The notes under the pieces are model-generated. The model was not told the DNA's origin, did not search any database, and was given only the letters and a program-made list of their open reading frames with translations. Positions 1-12,800 of a stretch of DNA of 64,000 nt are shown in pieces (the first letter of the stretch is position 1; each line of letters opens with the position of its first letter). Made by a program: the position numbers and the translations under genes. This DNA comes from Liolophura sinensis (lineage: Eukaryota; Mollusca; Polyplacophora; Chitonida; Chitonidae). The stretch is taken from the NCBI RefSeq assembly GCF_032854445.1, contig NC_088295.1:58821249-58885248 (forward strand), in the 5' to 3' direction.

Positions 1-700
1 TTGGGGTAGAGGTACATGTAATACTATACACAGTATCTCCAGTACCAAAGGGGTCTCCTGCTGATGCTTGTACCCACTGCTCTCATCCACACACAGATGT
101 ATCATTACCCCACTGAAATTCGATTCAGGCCAGTACTTCCCTGTATGGAATGCAGCACAGAGCAGGAACTGGTGATATGTCTGAGCATTTACACATTAGA
201 CATCAAGCATGTCCAGCATCTCCACTAGAGGGCCACTACATGTATGGTGTACTGTAACAAGTCATTCTTTAGCTTCCAGCACCTCTGTGACAAGAGAAAT
301 TGGGATAGGGAGAGGGAGGGGAATGTTCTGTTGATGCTGTAATTGTTGTTGTCATTTCCAGAATGACCCCTATAGGTTAAAACGACCAGTGCATCTCCAT
401 GGTGAGATGTCACAAGCAATGTAACATGTGGATTGTCCAAGATGTCATCGAAGGACATTGCTCCTTTGCTTATTGGACTGTATCCCATCATGTCCATCAG
501 GCAGTATTGTCTCTCTGTGACCACTCATTAGAGCCTTGTCTCCCTCTGGCCTGTCAACAGGTCTACACCTACCTCCACAGCATGGGTGGAAGTAACAATA
601 TCCTTGTGGGTCCAGTGCAACAATAGGCTGCTTTCATTAGCTCACTGGATTGTATCACATTAAATCAATCAAGCAATATTGTCTTCACTGTTAATTATCC
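1..700. other. 3' flank or 3' UTR of the IRAG-like gene
   Basis: This stretch lies downstream of the stop codon on the minus strand and should include 3' UTR. I see no clear AATAAA signal on the minus strand, so the cleavage site may be beyond position 1. The short open frames here have no recognisable family. Confidence 0.4.
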
Positions 701-893
701 TTATGCTGGTGGCTTTTGTGGATATGTAAGTGAGCCTTCCACAGTAACGGCTCCCACAGGCATCAGACTGAAGAAAATACTACACAGGGCCATTAGACAG
801 ACGAACCCAGCCAATGTCAGTCGAATCTTCTGGCCGGACTTCTCCCACTCTGGGAACAACTGCCACAAGCGGTCTATCACAGTTCCTTTATCA
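701..893 (-). CDS. IRAG1-like: Terminal coding exon: transmembrane tail anchor and stop codon
   Basis: The exon follows a pyrimidine-rich acceptor (TACTTTCAG) and enters with one base completing a Ser codon split with the exon at 2481-2609. It encodes residues 1239-1302 and ends at TAA (701-703). An amphipathic lead (IDRLWQLFPEWEKSGQK) precedes about 20 hydrophobic residues (LTLAGFVCLMALCSIFFSLM), then a 19-residue tail ending YPQKPPA. A single helix this close to the end means a type II tail-anchored protein, with the tail in the ER or perinuclear lumen. Jaw1 and other KASH proteins place a Pro-Pro-Pro-X end there; here it is Pro-Pro-Ala, so KASH function is only suggested. Confidence 0.85.
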
Positions 894-3800
894 CTGAAAG
901 TACAAAACCAGTGGTAAAACACTGTTAGTTCTCTATGTAATGGACACATAAATTATATTGCTAACACAGTAAAATAAAAAGTTGGTTTCTTTTTTTAAAA
1001 TAAGAACACTTTATTCTGCTTCAAGGTCATTCTAAGAGAATGTTGGCAACAAAGGCCACAGAAAATGTTGAAGACACGCTAAGAAAACGCTAAAGACAGT
1101 CAGAGGAAATGCTGAAGACTTTCAGAAAAAGTGCTGAAGACAGGCACAGAAAATGTTAAAGATGGCCAGAGAAAATGCTAAAGACAGTCAAAGAAATGCC
1201 ACGGACTGCCAGAAAATGCTGAAGAAGGCCTGAGGAGATCCCCATGAATATTAAGACTGAGGGGCAAAAACAGAAAGTAACATTTGTTCAGGGACATTAA
1301 AGGCTTTTATGGCAGTTCTGGAATAACCAGTTTGATAATCTCAATACTGCCATGGAATGAAACATGCACAAAGGCTTATTCTGCATTCACATGTATTTTT
1401 AAGTCCTGAACATAAGCAATTTTAAAGAATCAAGCCACCGTATAGCATCTTAGTATGGAACAGGCAGTTTTCTATTTTTTGCAAACCCAGACACGTGCAA
1501 GCACATGCCATTGGATTTGAATTTTATCCTGATAATGATATGTATTTATCTGGTGTTTAACGGTTCTCAAAAATATTTCAGTTATATGACGATGGCCAGC
1601 ATTATGGTAGGATCTGATCACGATAAAGTTAAAGAAAGGGAAAACACAATAAAGAAGATGATTTTAATAACACATAAATAGAACAAACGTATATCATTTA
1701 TGAAAATATTTATTTTTTCGATTGGTGTTTCATGCCATACTACAGAATATTCCACTTATTAAACAGCGGCCAGCAATATGGTGGGAGGAATCCTTGTTCT
1801 ACCCATGACCATCCACAGGTTGCTCTAACCTTTGAACGGACGGCAACTGCATTGGTGGGAGGCTCCTGTGTCATTGTGCTGAGCTGGCGTGCTAAACCCC
1901 AGCCACAGAAGCCCCCTTCTCACAACAGACTTTACACTCATAGTTAGGCTGTTTATAAATTCTTCTTTCCTCAAACAATCATGAATAATTAACCATTGAG
2001 CCAACTTTGAAGTCCATTTGCCTCCTGTCACACAAACAAAATGCTCCCTTGTATTACATATTAATGACGACACCGGATGCTGGTAATTTGTAAAGTGTTG
2101 AAAACACCATACATAATTGATGTTTGTGTCATGTGCACAGTTGAATCAAATTAAAATACTGAGATTATTTGGTTTCTTTTATCTAATTTTACTTCACTGC
2201 ATTTTATGTCTTTATGTGTGTAGAAATCAACAGACTAAGATACATATGACAACTATTATACTAACTTTTTAGTATTATTAAAACTAAATTTTTACAAATT
2301 CTGCAAAAAGAAAAACACTGATGTTATTTTTTCATTTGCAAGAGTGCTTCCTACTGATAAAATTATCTGGCCAATCCAATGTATCTTTGCAGACCGAATA
2401 CCACTCAACAAAGTCTGAGGCACGCTTGGTACTGCTGAAAAAGTAAAAATAATATTTCACCTCTAACTCTCAAGCTTTACCTCTCAGCTTCTTCTGGAGT
2501 TAGTTCATTCTCATCCATGAGCTCTTCCAGTGTGTCACAGAAGGCCTGCTGCTGTTCCCTCAGCTCTGTCATCTCTCTGCCCAGGTGAGCCCGCACACCT
2601 TGTTCAAACCTGATAGATAAAACACATAACGCTTTGAAAAAAAACCCACAAAAGTTGTCTGTTTTCATGGTGACATCTTAAATCATTAATAATTAGCATT
2701 AATAGACAGTCAGTCAGTCTATGAGATGTCACTATGAATTGAAGTTCTGAAATGTGAACAACAGACTTGTTATCCGTAAGTACACATTCCTCCAAATAAA
2801 GTAGATGGACAAAAAATGTTTCTCACCACATTTGAGAGTTTTTTGTCAAAATTCAAAAAATATACAACTAAAATTTAAAAAAAAAAATTGCCTCTGTTCT
2901 TATAAACATTATCTCATATTAAACGGTAGATATAGTAATTTAACTAAACAGAGCTTTATTCCATTTACTTGAATTCCAAATTGTATTATATATGAATAAA
3001 TATGCAAATGCGCACAGGGTATGTATAAATATATCCCAGTTAATATATACTCTGTAGGTGATAGATTTAAATGTGGATTTATGCAAATAACTTTCAAAAC
3101 TGAAAACAAGCTGAATTTACTAAAATGCTCATAAACACTAATACATCCAGCTGAAACTCATGGGTATAACTTCTAAAAGTTTTCTGTTATGCGAAAGACA
3201 AAATGAGCGCTGTTTTATGACTAAGCAGTTCAGCTGTGATGAACTTGAGATTTGGGAGCAGCTGCCTGTGTTTGGGGTGTACAAACACTTCATTAAAGTT
3301 CCTCCAGATGCTATCAGTAAGGAATATGAACTGCGTGTATCGGAATTCGGCCTCCCACCTGTAGGCATGCTGATGATCACTTGTTTAGCAAATGAGGCAT
3401 GTTGTGAAAGCAGCCTGAATAAAACATGCTCGGGACAGGTGGGGGGCTATGGCTGGGGTTTGGGGCGGGGTCAGAGGTCCTGGGGTCAGGCTGGCATGTG
3501 TGCCCTAGCCACATACCCCTCCCTTTGACAATTGCCCATAACAATCCAGCAAGGTGACCACGTGGCAGTGAGTTTGTCCCTTTCTATTGTTCCTGTCTAG
3601 CTGACACAAGATAGGGTTTGACTGTTTGGCTTCTGCCAGTCAACCTAGCCTGGCTTTGCAAACTCCAGCTCGCTTCTAAAAATAGCCAAGTGTTTGTCTG
3701 GCCAGTTGGCTTGGGGCTACCCCGCTGAATAAAAATAGCCAGCGGTTTGGAGAGGAAAGCCTTCCTGCTCCCACGGTCAGTATGGGAACACTGATCACAG

Positions 3801-6800
3801 GTGGGAATGAAAACAAACAAGGGCAGGTGCTACTTAGCTGCTGATGGACAGAGATTGTTATCAGAAGAGCCCCCAGTACTGAAGCTAATAATCAATTGAA
3901 AACTGATCAAACACAATTTGAAAAACAGACTGATGAGGCTAGCTATCTAACCGGTGTGTCATGCACGCGCCGGCTGGACCCTGTTGACTCGGGGAACATC
4001 CTCATCTCCCCGCATCAATAGAGATGCTCTTAGTTCAGTCAGGTGTCGGCTCAATAGCACTTTAAGGGCTTCAATTACTGCACCTCCCAAACGTGGCATG
4101 ACCTGTGCTGATAATGGGAGCATATTATCTCACCCTCGTTGGAAAGCATCTTCTTCTGTTGTCTTCTTTTTCTCTGCCTCTCCCATGGCAGCAGTACTTG
4201 TTCTATCCCCTCCCTCATCTGTTGACCTGTCAGGTTGAAAAGTGGTCAGAATCAACACACTAATTACCATTTCAGTTATCACATGGTTCAGCGTCACATG
4301 TTTTGACAATTTTAACCAGTATATCAAGCACATTACAACACAAAGGTGTAATTAAGGATAATACATGCTTCCTATATCTTGCTTGAAATATAAAACTGAC
4401 CCAAAAATAGTTTAAATACATTTAGTAGATTTTTAAGAAATGGCAGATTCTATAAAGGTATGATATGTCAAGAGCAACCACTTTTGATTTTGAGTTTCCT
4501 TAACTTTTTTTAATGGTGAAAGAGTGACTTTCCTACAACTTCAAATCACATTTTTTCCAAACCATCAAATGAATAACAAAAAAAATTTTTATCAGCAAAG
4601 GAGTGAGTTTCCTTCAACTTCAAATCATATTTTATCCAAACATTCGAATGAAAAACAAAAAATTTTCCTGAACCTTACAACTTTTTTTTTAATCAGAAAA
4701 AGAGAAAACCAAAATTCCTGGCTCTAACCCTGATATTTATATTTTTTAAAAGGCAGCCTTTGTATGTGATTGAAGAAAAAAGCTAACTATTAACTCTGCT
4801 GTAAGTTGTAATTAGCGGAGATATTCACACTATGTCCCTATGTTTAAAAATCAAGAAACTGTATTGTGTTCTGTTCTATGAAATAATGATCGACTTGATG
4901 TGCAGCTACAATAAAAAAAAGCCTACATCAATGTTATCTTTTGATTTTACTATGTTGGCAATGCGGGACAGATGAAACTAAATTAACTTCGCCAGAAAGA
5001 GAGTATTATTCAAGGTGGAAAATTATTGATCATATCTCTCATGGCAATGTTTTCAAAGAGCACCTGCTCATAAGAGAGAAAAAGAGACAAGAATGAGACA
5101 CCTTGCTTTTTTATGGAGTTACTAGAAAAACAGCTAAATGGACAGCTGTGTCATGGTAGTCTGTCATCTTTTTGTGGGAGGACTGATCAGCATATGGTAC
5201 AGCCCCACCCCTGGTCTGATCAATCCTGGGTGGGGCCAGTCTCCACACTGTCCCTATCCCCCACAGCCTGTGACCTAGCCCCCCACAGGTTCCGAAGGAT
5301 GTGACACATGGGCAGTGCCATGACACAGGTGCTCTACCAACAACAAACCACTCTGACTACAGCTGTAAAGACATTACTGAATAATAGATATCACAAAATA
5401 ATTGAGTGTCTTCATTATCATCTTCATTAAATTCACCCACCATCAGCTTGAAAACAAAAACAATGACTCACTATAAATAGTTACCACAAATGGCTTCAGA
5501 TATATTCTGAAAGTTTCAGAATTATTTCTATCTATCTACAATCTATGGATAACTGTAATGAATCAGATTTGCAAAATAGTGAATTAGAATTTCACTAATA
5601 AATATCACATTTACTAAACTCCTACGTATAAGAGAAAAAACAACACTGATATTGACACAAGACTGAAATTGCAGCAGATGTTGATATATAAGCTTGTTAT
5701 GAACCCAGGGTTATAAAGGAAAAAGAAAGGAAAAAACAAACGAACATGGAATCCATTGCAATATCCAATATGTACAAAATGGCATGACTCTAAGTATAGC
5801 CCACAACACGAATATTTTTATTCTACAAGTACCTCTAGTGGAAGGTGAAAGGGTTTGTTTTTTTTTACATCATTTTTTCAAAGCCATGAGTATATTTTTG
5901 GAATCATGATGGTTTACTTGTCTAAAGGTTTGTCCTGTATCACAGATTGCTTGGACAGATTGGGGGAGGGGTTACTGGGGGACCTTTCCGTCGAGGCCCG
6001 TCTCAACGCCCCCGCCACAGCTGACCTCACTGTAGTACTGGCTATAGCACTTTGGAATCGTGTCTTCGGATCCTAAAATGTAACAAGCGAGAGACCATTA
6101 AACAAATGTTTTCTTTTTTTTTTTCTCCTCACTCTTCTCTTCCCTAAAGTTTACAAAGAATCTTAAACAAAGAAAATTGTATACATCCTATACACAGATA
6201 ATTGTTAACCTAACCCTATACACATCTAACTCCAATACAAAACTCCACTGAATTAATCAGGCAAAGGGAGATAATGATATACATACACAGCGCAGTAATT
6301 AGATGTTGCTAAATGTAGAATTATATGTAGAATTAGTGACTAAACTATCTGCTCAATATACAATGGCCAATAGAATACAGAAGGAACTGCCAGGACAGAC
6401 AAGAATTCAACACAATATACAGTTATTATAGTAGTAGTGGACGGGAGGGAGGGAGGATGGAAGTATCTGTCTGGAAAAGTTATACAGCGATTTTGATGAA
6501 ATTCATCCTCTCTTTTACACTGAGCTAAGCATAAATCCATCAAGTTTTTGTGGTGATCAACACTGGTATGATCATTTTAATGATTCTTCACTAGTGATGG
6601 ATAAGACGGAGATGCAGAGTATTGTCCCCTGGTGCTGCAAGTACAACTGTATCATACAGCTTTATAACACACTGACCTAAGCTTTGATTAAATAAAGGCG
6701 AACTACCTCAAATTAACATTGACATCTGTACTTCAGTTTACTGTATTGTTTGGTAACATTGTTTGTGCGTCATACATAAATTCACACTTGTTTAATACTG

Positions 6801-9800
6801 GACATGCCATAAGGCATTTTGCAATTTGTATTAAGATCCATAAAGCAACAAAATGAAAAAGACACATTCCAAACGCAATCAATATCTCACCTCATCCCAG
6901 GACTCAGACAGGTCGGAAAACATTCTGGAGTCAAAGTAACACGAGCTATCCTACAGTCAGCAAAACATGCAAGCAATGACAGAGTGAGTGAGTCAAGCAG
7001 AATCAAACTACAAGCACACCAAGGCTAGATAGTTACGGGAGCACTCATGTTTAGAATACACATCATGAAGCATGCAAATGAAGTACCTTAATTCCTCAAC
7101 CTTTTGGCACATGAAAGAGCAACCATCACTGCTAATTTATGCACATTATTAAGCTGATTTTGCAGATAAAACAACATTGGTTGAATTAGCCACTTTCAAG
7201 CATAATCAAGAATATTGCCCTCAAAATATGCTCGAATAAGCACTTTGCCAACATGTGAAAAGGTTGAAGAATTGCGGCAAACTCAGCAGAATCTTATGAA
7301 AAACACAAAAATGTTTATGTCCAAGTATATATGATCCAGTATCTAAGAACAGACTGACTTGTATGCCCTGAGTTCATTATGTCATAATGACAAGAGAATT
7401 TATAATGCTCACTAAGTTACTATGTGTTACTGGGACATATGTACTATTAATACATATTTTAATTTTTAATTTAATAATAGCTATATTTCACCTAGTTTTG
7501 CATATAAAATGAACTTAAAAATGAAATTAATAAAACTTTACAATGCACTCGTAAGTGGACCTATAAGGTAGATAAATAAACCAGAATCAGGCAAAATGAG
7601 TCACTTTAAAAGTGAAGAAATGCAGGAGAAATACAGTAAATTATCAACTGTACTTAGCCCTGCAGAGTCACTTGCGACTTTAACCTAGGATCTAACATTC
7701 AGTTTTACAATTAACTTACTGAAATTTGAAAAATTTGAAGATGCATTACATATCAGTAAGCCCCTCTATTAACAGTCACAAATTCAATGAGAAGAGATTC
7801 AAATCTGAAAACCAATTGCTGGAGGGAATAAGCAATTTGATAGTCTTATTCATTCTGAAGGTATACATATGCACAATTCTACATGTGCTATCAGGTTATG
7901 CAGTGTCATCGGAAAACATCTTCTTCTTCAATGTCACACACAAGACTGAAACTTACACAATTCAAGCCAGCAGACGCATAATGCATTATGAAAAAGAAAG
8001 CATTCATAAAACAATTGGTATTTAACGTAATATATTGCAAACATGCCCTATTCTAAAGGAGATCATTTCAATGGCACAGTACCGACACCCTCAAGGGGAG
8101 ACAACTTCATCTCACACAAGGGGAGTGCTTTTAATATTACCAGTAACAGTTCATTAAGGCTGGTTATGCCCCTTTCTCTTTCAATCACCTAGGTGTTCCT
8201 CTAGCCCACCTAGTGTTACAATAACAAAGACCTATATGGTCAAATACACATTTATTTAATTATTTATTTGTTTAATGCCTTACTCAAGAATTTTGCACTT
8301 CTAAGATGGTGTTGTGTGTAATATGGTAAGCCAGAGACAAGCACTTCCTGAGGTAAATGCTGACACTGTTACACACATGAACTTTAAACTTGTAATCTAC
8401 AGATACCCACACAACTCTGATACGCTCATAGGATCAGCTGCAATACCTCACTTTAGATCGTTACAGGCACTCATAAACATACGCTCATTCTCCACTATAG
8501 GAGTAAGCCTACCTGGGGAATTCCTGAGACATGAAATTTACAACATGCTTCAACCAATGCAATGTAACTACACAAACCGGCTGTTGGACGAAGCATGTTT
8601 ACCTTGACAGTGATAGTGATCTCCCTTACTAAGTTTCCCATCACCCTATAGCAGCTGGAAACCAATTAGCAGCAAGTTTATGCTGTTGTATTTTGAAAAG
8701 GCTGACTTAGTAGGAATACTATAACAATGGTATAGCCTTCCAACATTTTGGACAAACTGGCTGATTGCCTGATGTTGTTGCTGTTGTCTTGACATCAACG
8801 ATCTTGTCATCAAAGATCCGAGTGCTTTGAAGCACAGTGAACACACACACAAGCCGATCTTTCTCTCAATGTCGCCATATTTGCAAGACCAGCTTTCTGA
8901 AAAGTTTATCGTTCACTAATGTCGGAATGCCTGTTTTCTCCTTGACAGTTCTCTTGCCCAGCTCTTCCTCAGAGACTGTCATGTTGTCATAGAGCTTTAA
9001 ATTTTATCAGATAACATAAACTGTCCAAATATTTTTTGTGGTGGGATTTTCCTTGTCTCCTTGGCATTTTAGCCATTTAATTCATACTGTCCCTCCGTTA
9101 ACTAGCTGGGGTCACCAAGCTTTTTCATTGGAGAATGAGCCTATATTTATCAGTGTGAGAAACAAACTGAAGCATGGTGAGGTATTTCCACTGATGTCAT
9201 TAAAAGTAAACACATATGGTTGTTAAATAATCACGAGCTTCCATGGAAGTTCTATTATGCTAACCCCACACCCCATGTACCCTGGTGATTAACCATGATT
9301 GCATGATCAGACATGTAAAATTTTAACTGATCTTCTTTTGTACAACAAGACCATTTTGCGAAAAAGGGTCCAGTTTGCATGCATCAAACCTAGCTACTTT
9401 TAACATGCTGTTATACAAAAAGCAGTTCAAACAAAGCCGCAACAGTTAGTAGCCACAGCCATAATAAGTTTGTATGTTACACAGTGCTTTGAGCTTTCAA
9501 TTCTTACCATTGAGCTGGACTGACTTAGGCTAAAAGGCGTCCCAGACCCTCCTAATATCTTTGGTAGTACTGATACACTGTTTCGTCTTCTGGCACCCTG
9601 AAACAAGCAAACCACATCAAGATAAGAATGATGTAAATTTTTATCAAGTGAAACACAACAGCATCACTTGCCATGACAGCATATAGTCTACATGATTTTA
9701 GTTTCTTTCTGCTGACAGACTAGGCTTAACTGGGTATTATGGTTTTGAAGTCAAATAGCACTCATGAAGGGTAGCGCTTTGGTAGTCATTTTTTGCAAAG

Positions 9801-12800
9801 TAGTCTCCCTTGTTCCCTAACAGGGTATCTTAGGGTTGACTATCTCTAGTACGGCTTCAGTAAGCATTACGCATGCAATAGAAGCTGGGATAATAGCACA
9901 GCAGTTCACAGCTGAGGCGTACATGGTACATGTAGCTGGGAGTACCCAACGCATCTTCAGTACTTTTGAATTATTAGTTACCTTCACATTTTTTTTGCAA
10001 CTTTTTTGTGGGAAAAACCCAGCTTGTCAATAGTTTATTTATATTACATGCAGAATTCAGCATTCATGAACTAGTTGCCATGCTATTCCCATATCTTTCG
10101 GAATATGTCAGAGCCTCACTGTGCAGAAGCGAACTAGTATAAACTGAGGAACCCACTTAAGTCTTATCAACATGATATTAAAGTTTCTGTTAAGTGCTGA
10201 GGCTCTTTCTAAGAGATATACATATGTATATACTTCACTCTCCAGCTCATGCGAGTTAGTCTTGACCAAATTGTAGGTAAACTGTATTCAACTAAAACAA
10301 TGACACTGTTAAAATAACTACTAACACAAAAAGGTAAAGGTATTAAAATTAATTCAATTCTATCAAACAAAAAAAAACCCTTACATATGAAATTGATTTT
10401 CACACACCAAAAATTAATTTATGACTGTACTGTCATTAAGTTTAACATTAGGGTTAAAAAAATGTCAAAAATGGGAACTGTAATCTAATACTGACACATA
10501 GCCACATCAGCACCACTAAACTGTGTTAATACAAGTGTACTACCCAAAATAGACAAGTAACTCAAAAGTAACTGCCTTTTAAGTAAGATGTTTGTAATGT
10601 GCTATCTACATGTAGTTTACACAAAACAATTACCATATACATGTCTAAGCATTCTATGAAATCCATTCAAAACATTCACCATACATGGTAAAGAAATGTA
10701 TGATCACCTCACACAACAAAACTGATTACCGCATGAAAACTTGAACACATACAGTATGGAAAGCAATGCACTCAATCCATAATGAAATTTACCAGCTTCC
10801 TACATGTAAAATCAGTAGAGATAAAGTATGCAGCCCTATTATGTGAAAGCAATTAAGCTATGTATCCTCTCAATAATTCAGATGAAAACATAAAGTTGAC
10901 AAAAAGGTATTTCAAAAAATTTGTAGACATAAAAAAAGTACAATTTGATTACAAGATGCACCAATGTTGAACAAGAAAAAAATAAATAAAAAATTTCATC
11001 CAGTAAAGAGACGTCTAGATCGATTGACCACATGTCCTTGCATCAAGCTATTAATTCAAAGGAAACTAAACTGTTTGAAGTTAATATGATGCTGAAAAAA
11101 TTGACATGCAAAAAAAATTACTGTCACTGGAAAAGACTTGAATAAAAGTAATCTCACTAAAGTGAGATTTTCTTTAATGACTTGTCCTTCAGTTGATCTG
11201 AAGTGAACGCGTAACTACTTTCAGTCGGTTTTAGTTACAACAAATTACCATCAAACCTCTGCACCATTTAGAACCAAGTGTTTTTTTTAAAACACAAGTA
11301 AATGACGTGCAGAGCTGACATAAATTCCAAAAACATGGTTTGATTGATTGTAAAACACAATGGACTGGATGGGAAGACATGTAAAGTTAGATCTAGTAAG
11401 GGGTAAGTCATTACTGGAGTAGCTTCATCTGTACTAGATTATACTTTTAGTGATACTGTTCTGAAAGTAAACCTACTCGTGTCGACTAGATTGAATACTT
11501 TGGGCTAGTTTCACAAACAGTCTCAACCTGCACATGGCATAACTTCCATGACAGCATGTTTAGAAGAATGACAGGTCAATAAAAGCTCTTGACCCCCTCT
11601 TTTTCTAAAAGAGCCACTGATCATTTGATTAAATGATCTTTAAAGTGATCTTGAAGAATTTGCATGTAAAATCACAACAGATTTATCTTGTAAAATACAA
11701 AATTTCTCACGAGGAAGATTGTGATTTCGAGTCAGAATCTCCTCAACGTGTAAGTTACACCATGTTATGCATTCAACTTATGCATTCATTTTTGTGTTGA
11801 CATGGATTTGACAAACACATGTTGCGACTGCTTCCTAAAACAGACCCAAGAACAGGTCCGTTAACCTATTCATTCACAGATGCACAGTAAAGAATAGAAA
11901 AGTTTCTAGAGAGAAAACGAAAGCAGAGCATTACACACAGCCACTGGCCATGCAGAACAAGTACAGTAGGCAGACACAAAGAAGGAATGAGGAGCAGAAG
12001 ATGAGAAGACATGAGGTTACTGACACACTGGATACTGGTACCTCGAGCAGTTTGTTAGCAGCCGAGGCCGCTGCCATCAGGGATGAGGTGGGCTTATTCC
12101 GTTGCTGAGGCGGTTAAAGTACAACAGTTAATCTCAAACTACAGCTGATCAGGTATAAACTAAAAGTATACAGGTTTTAGGGGCAGGTAAGGTCAGGTAT
12201 TGGCTAAACAGGTGTAGTATTCACAAGCATCAAAAGTTTCTAACTGGGTTAAGATTTGCTGTACAAGTTAAGGAAGCATCATTCTAAGACAATGAGGAAT
12301 TGTTTTGAAGGAAAATACCAACAAGAAAAAACATAACAGAGTTTAATATTAGTGACATTTGATGACGTTTCTCCCCCCAAAAATATTAAATATTTGCTAC
12401 GCAAAAAACAAAATCCAACTTCACAACACACGCCACAGAGAAAAGGATATGGAGATATAAATTTTAAAAATTCCACCAAATGTTTTCTCATATACTGTTC
12501 TATACTATATGAAAAATAAAAAAAACATATGTTCAAATGTAATGATGATATTTTTTACAGGCAACTGATTTTCAACTAAATTCAATCATTGGGAAATATG
12601 TTTGATTAGAATGATTTCTTGCCACAACATTTGTTTTGCAAAGTAAATTACAGGCCTTTCTACAGATCAAAGGCTGGCATATCAAGATTTTTCAGTTTGC
12701 CGTATGTCTTGGCTTTTTTGAAATTCGTGTCAAGAGATCAGTCTGTGTTGGCTTTAATCAGTAGGTGTCGTTTGTTCAAAAGTTTATTACAGCTGAAGAC

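Larger units (their letters stand above)
894..2480. other. Intron with two SINE fragments
   Basis: Intron between the last two coding exons. It holds two SINE-A fragments (listed separately). The segment 1048-1235 is a purine-rich imperfect reiteration of motifs like GAAAATGCTGAAGAC, about 20-30 bp apart. No exon is seen. Confidence 0.5.
6951..9507. other. Intron with a MITE-like element and a coding-like relic
   Basis: Holds the inverted-end element at 7089-7277, a short SINE-tail fragment near 8255-8310 and a minus-strand frame with one in-frame TGA at 8719-8982. The remainder is unique AT-rich sequence. Confidence 0.45.

Noticed and set aside
5111-5326. Overlapping 63- and 71-codon frames on opposite strands
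   Set aside because: GC-richer patch without splice signals in phase with the gene; no recognisable protein.
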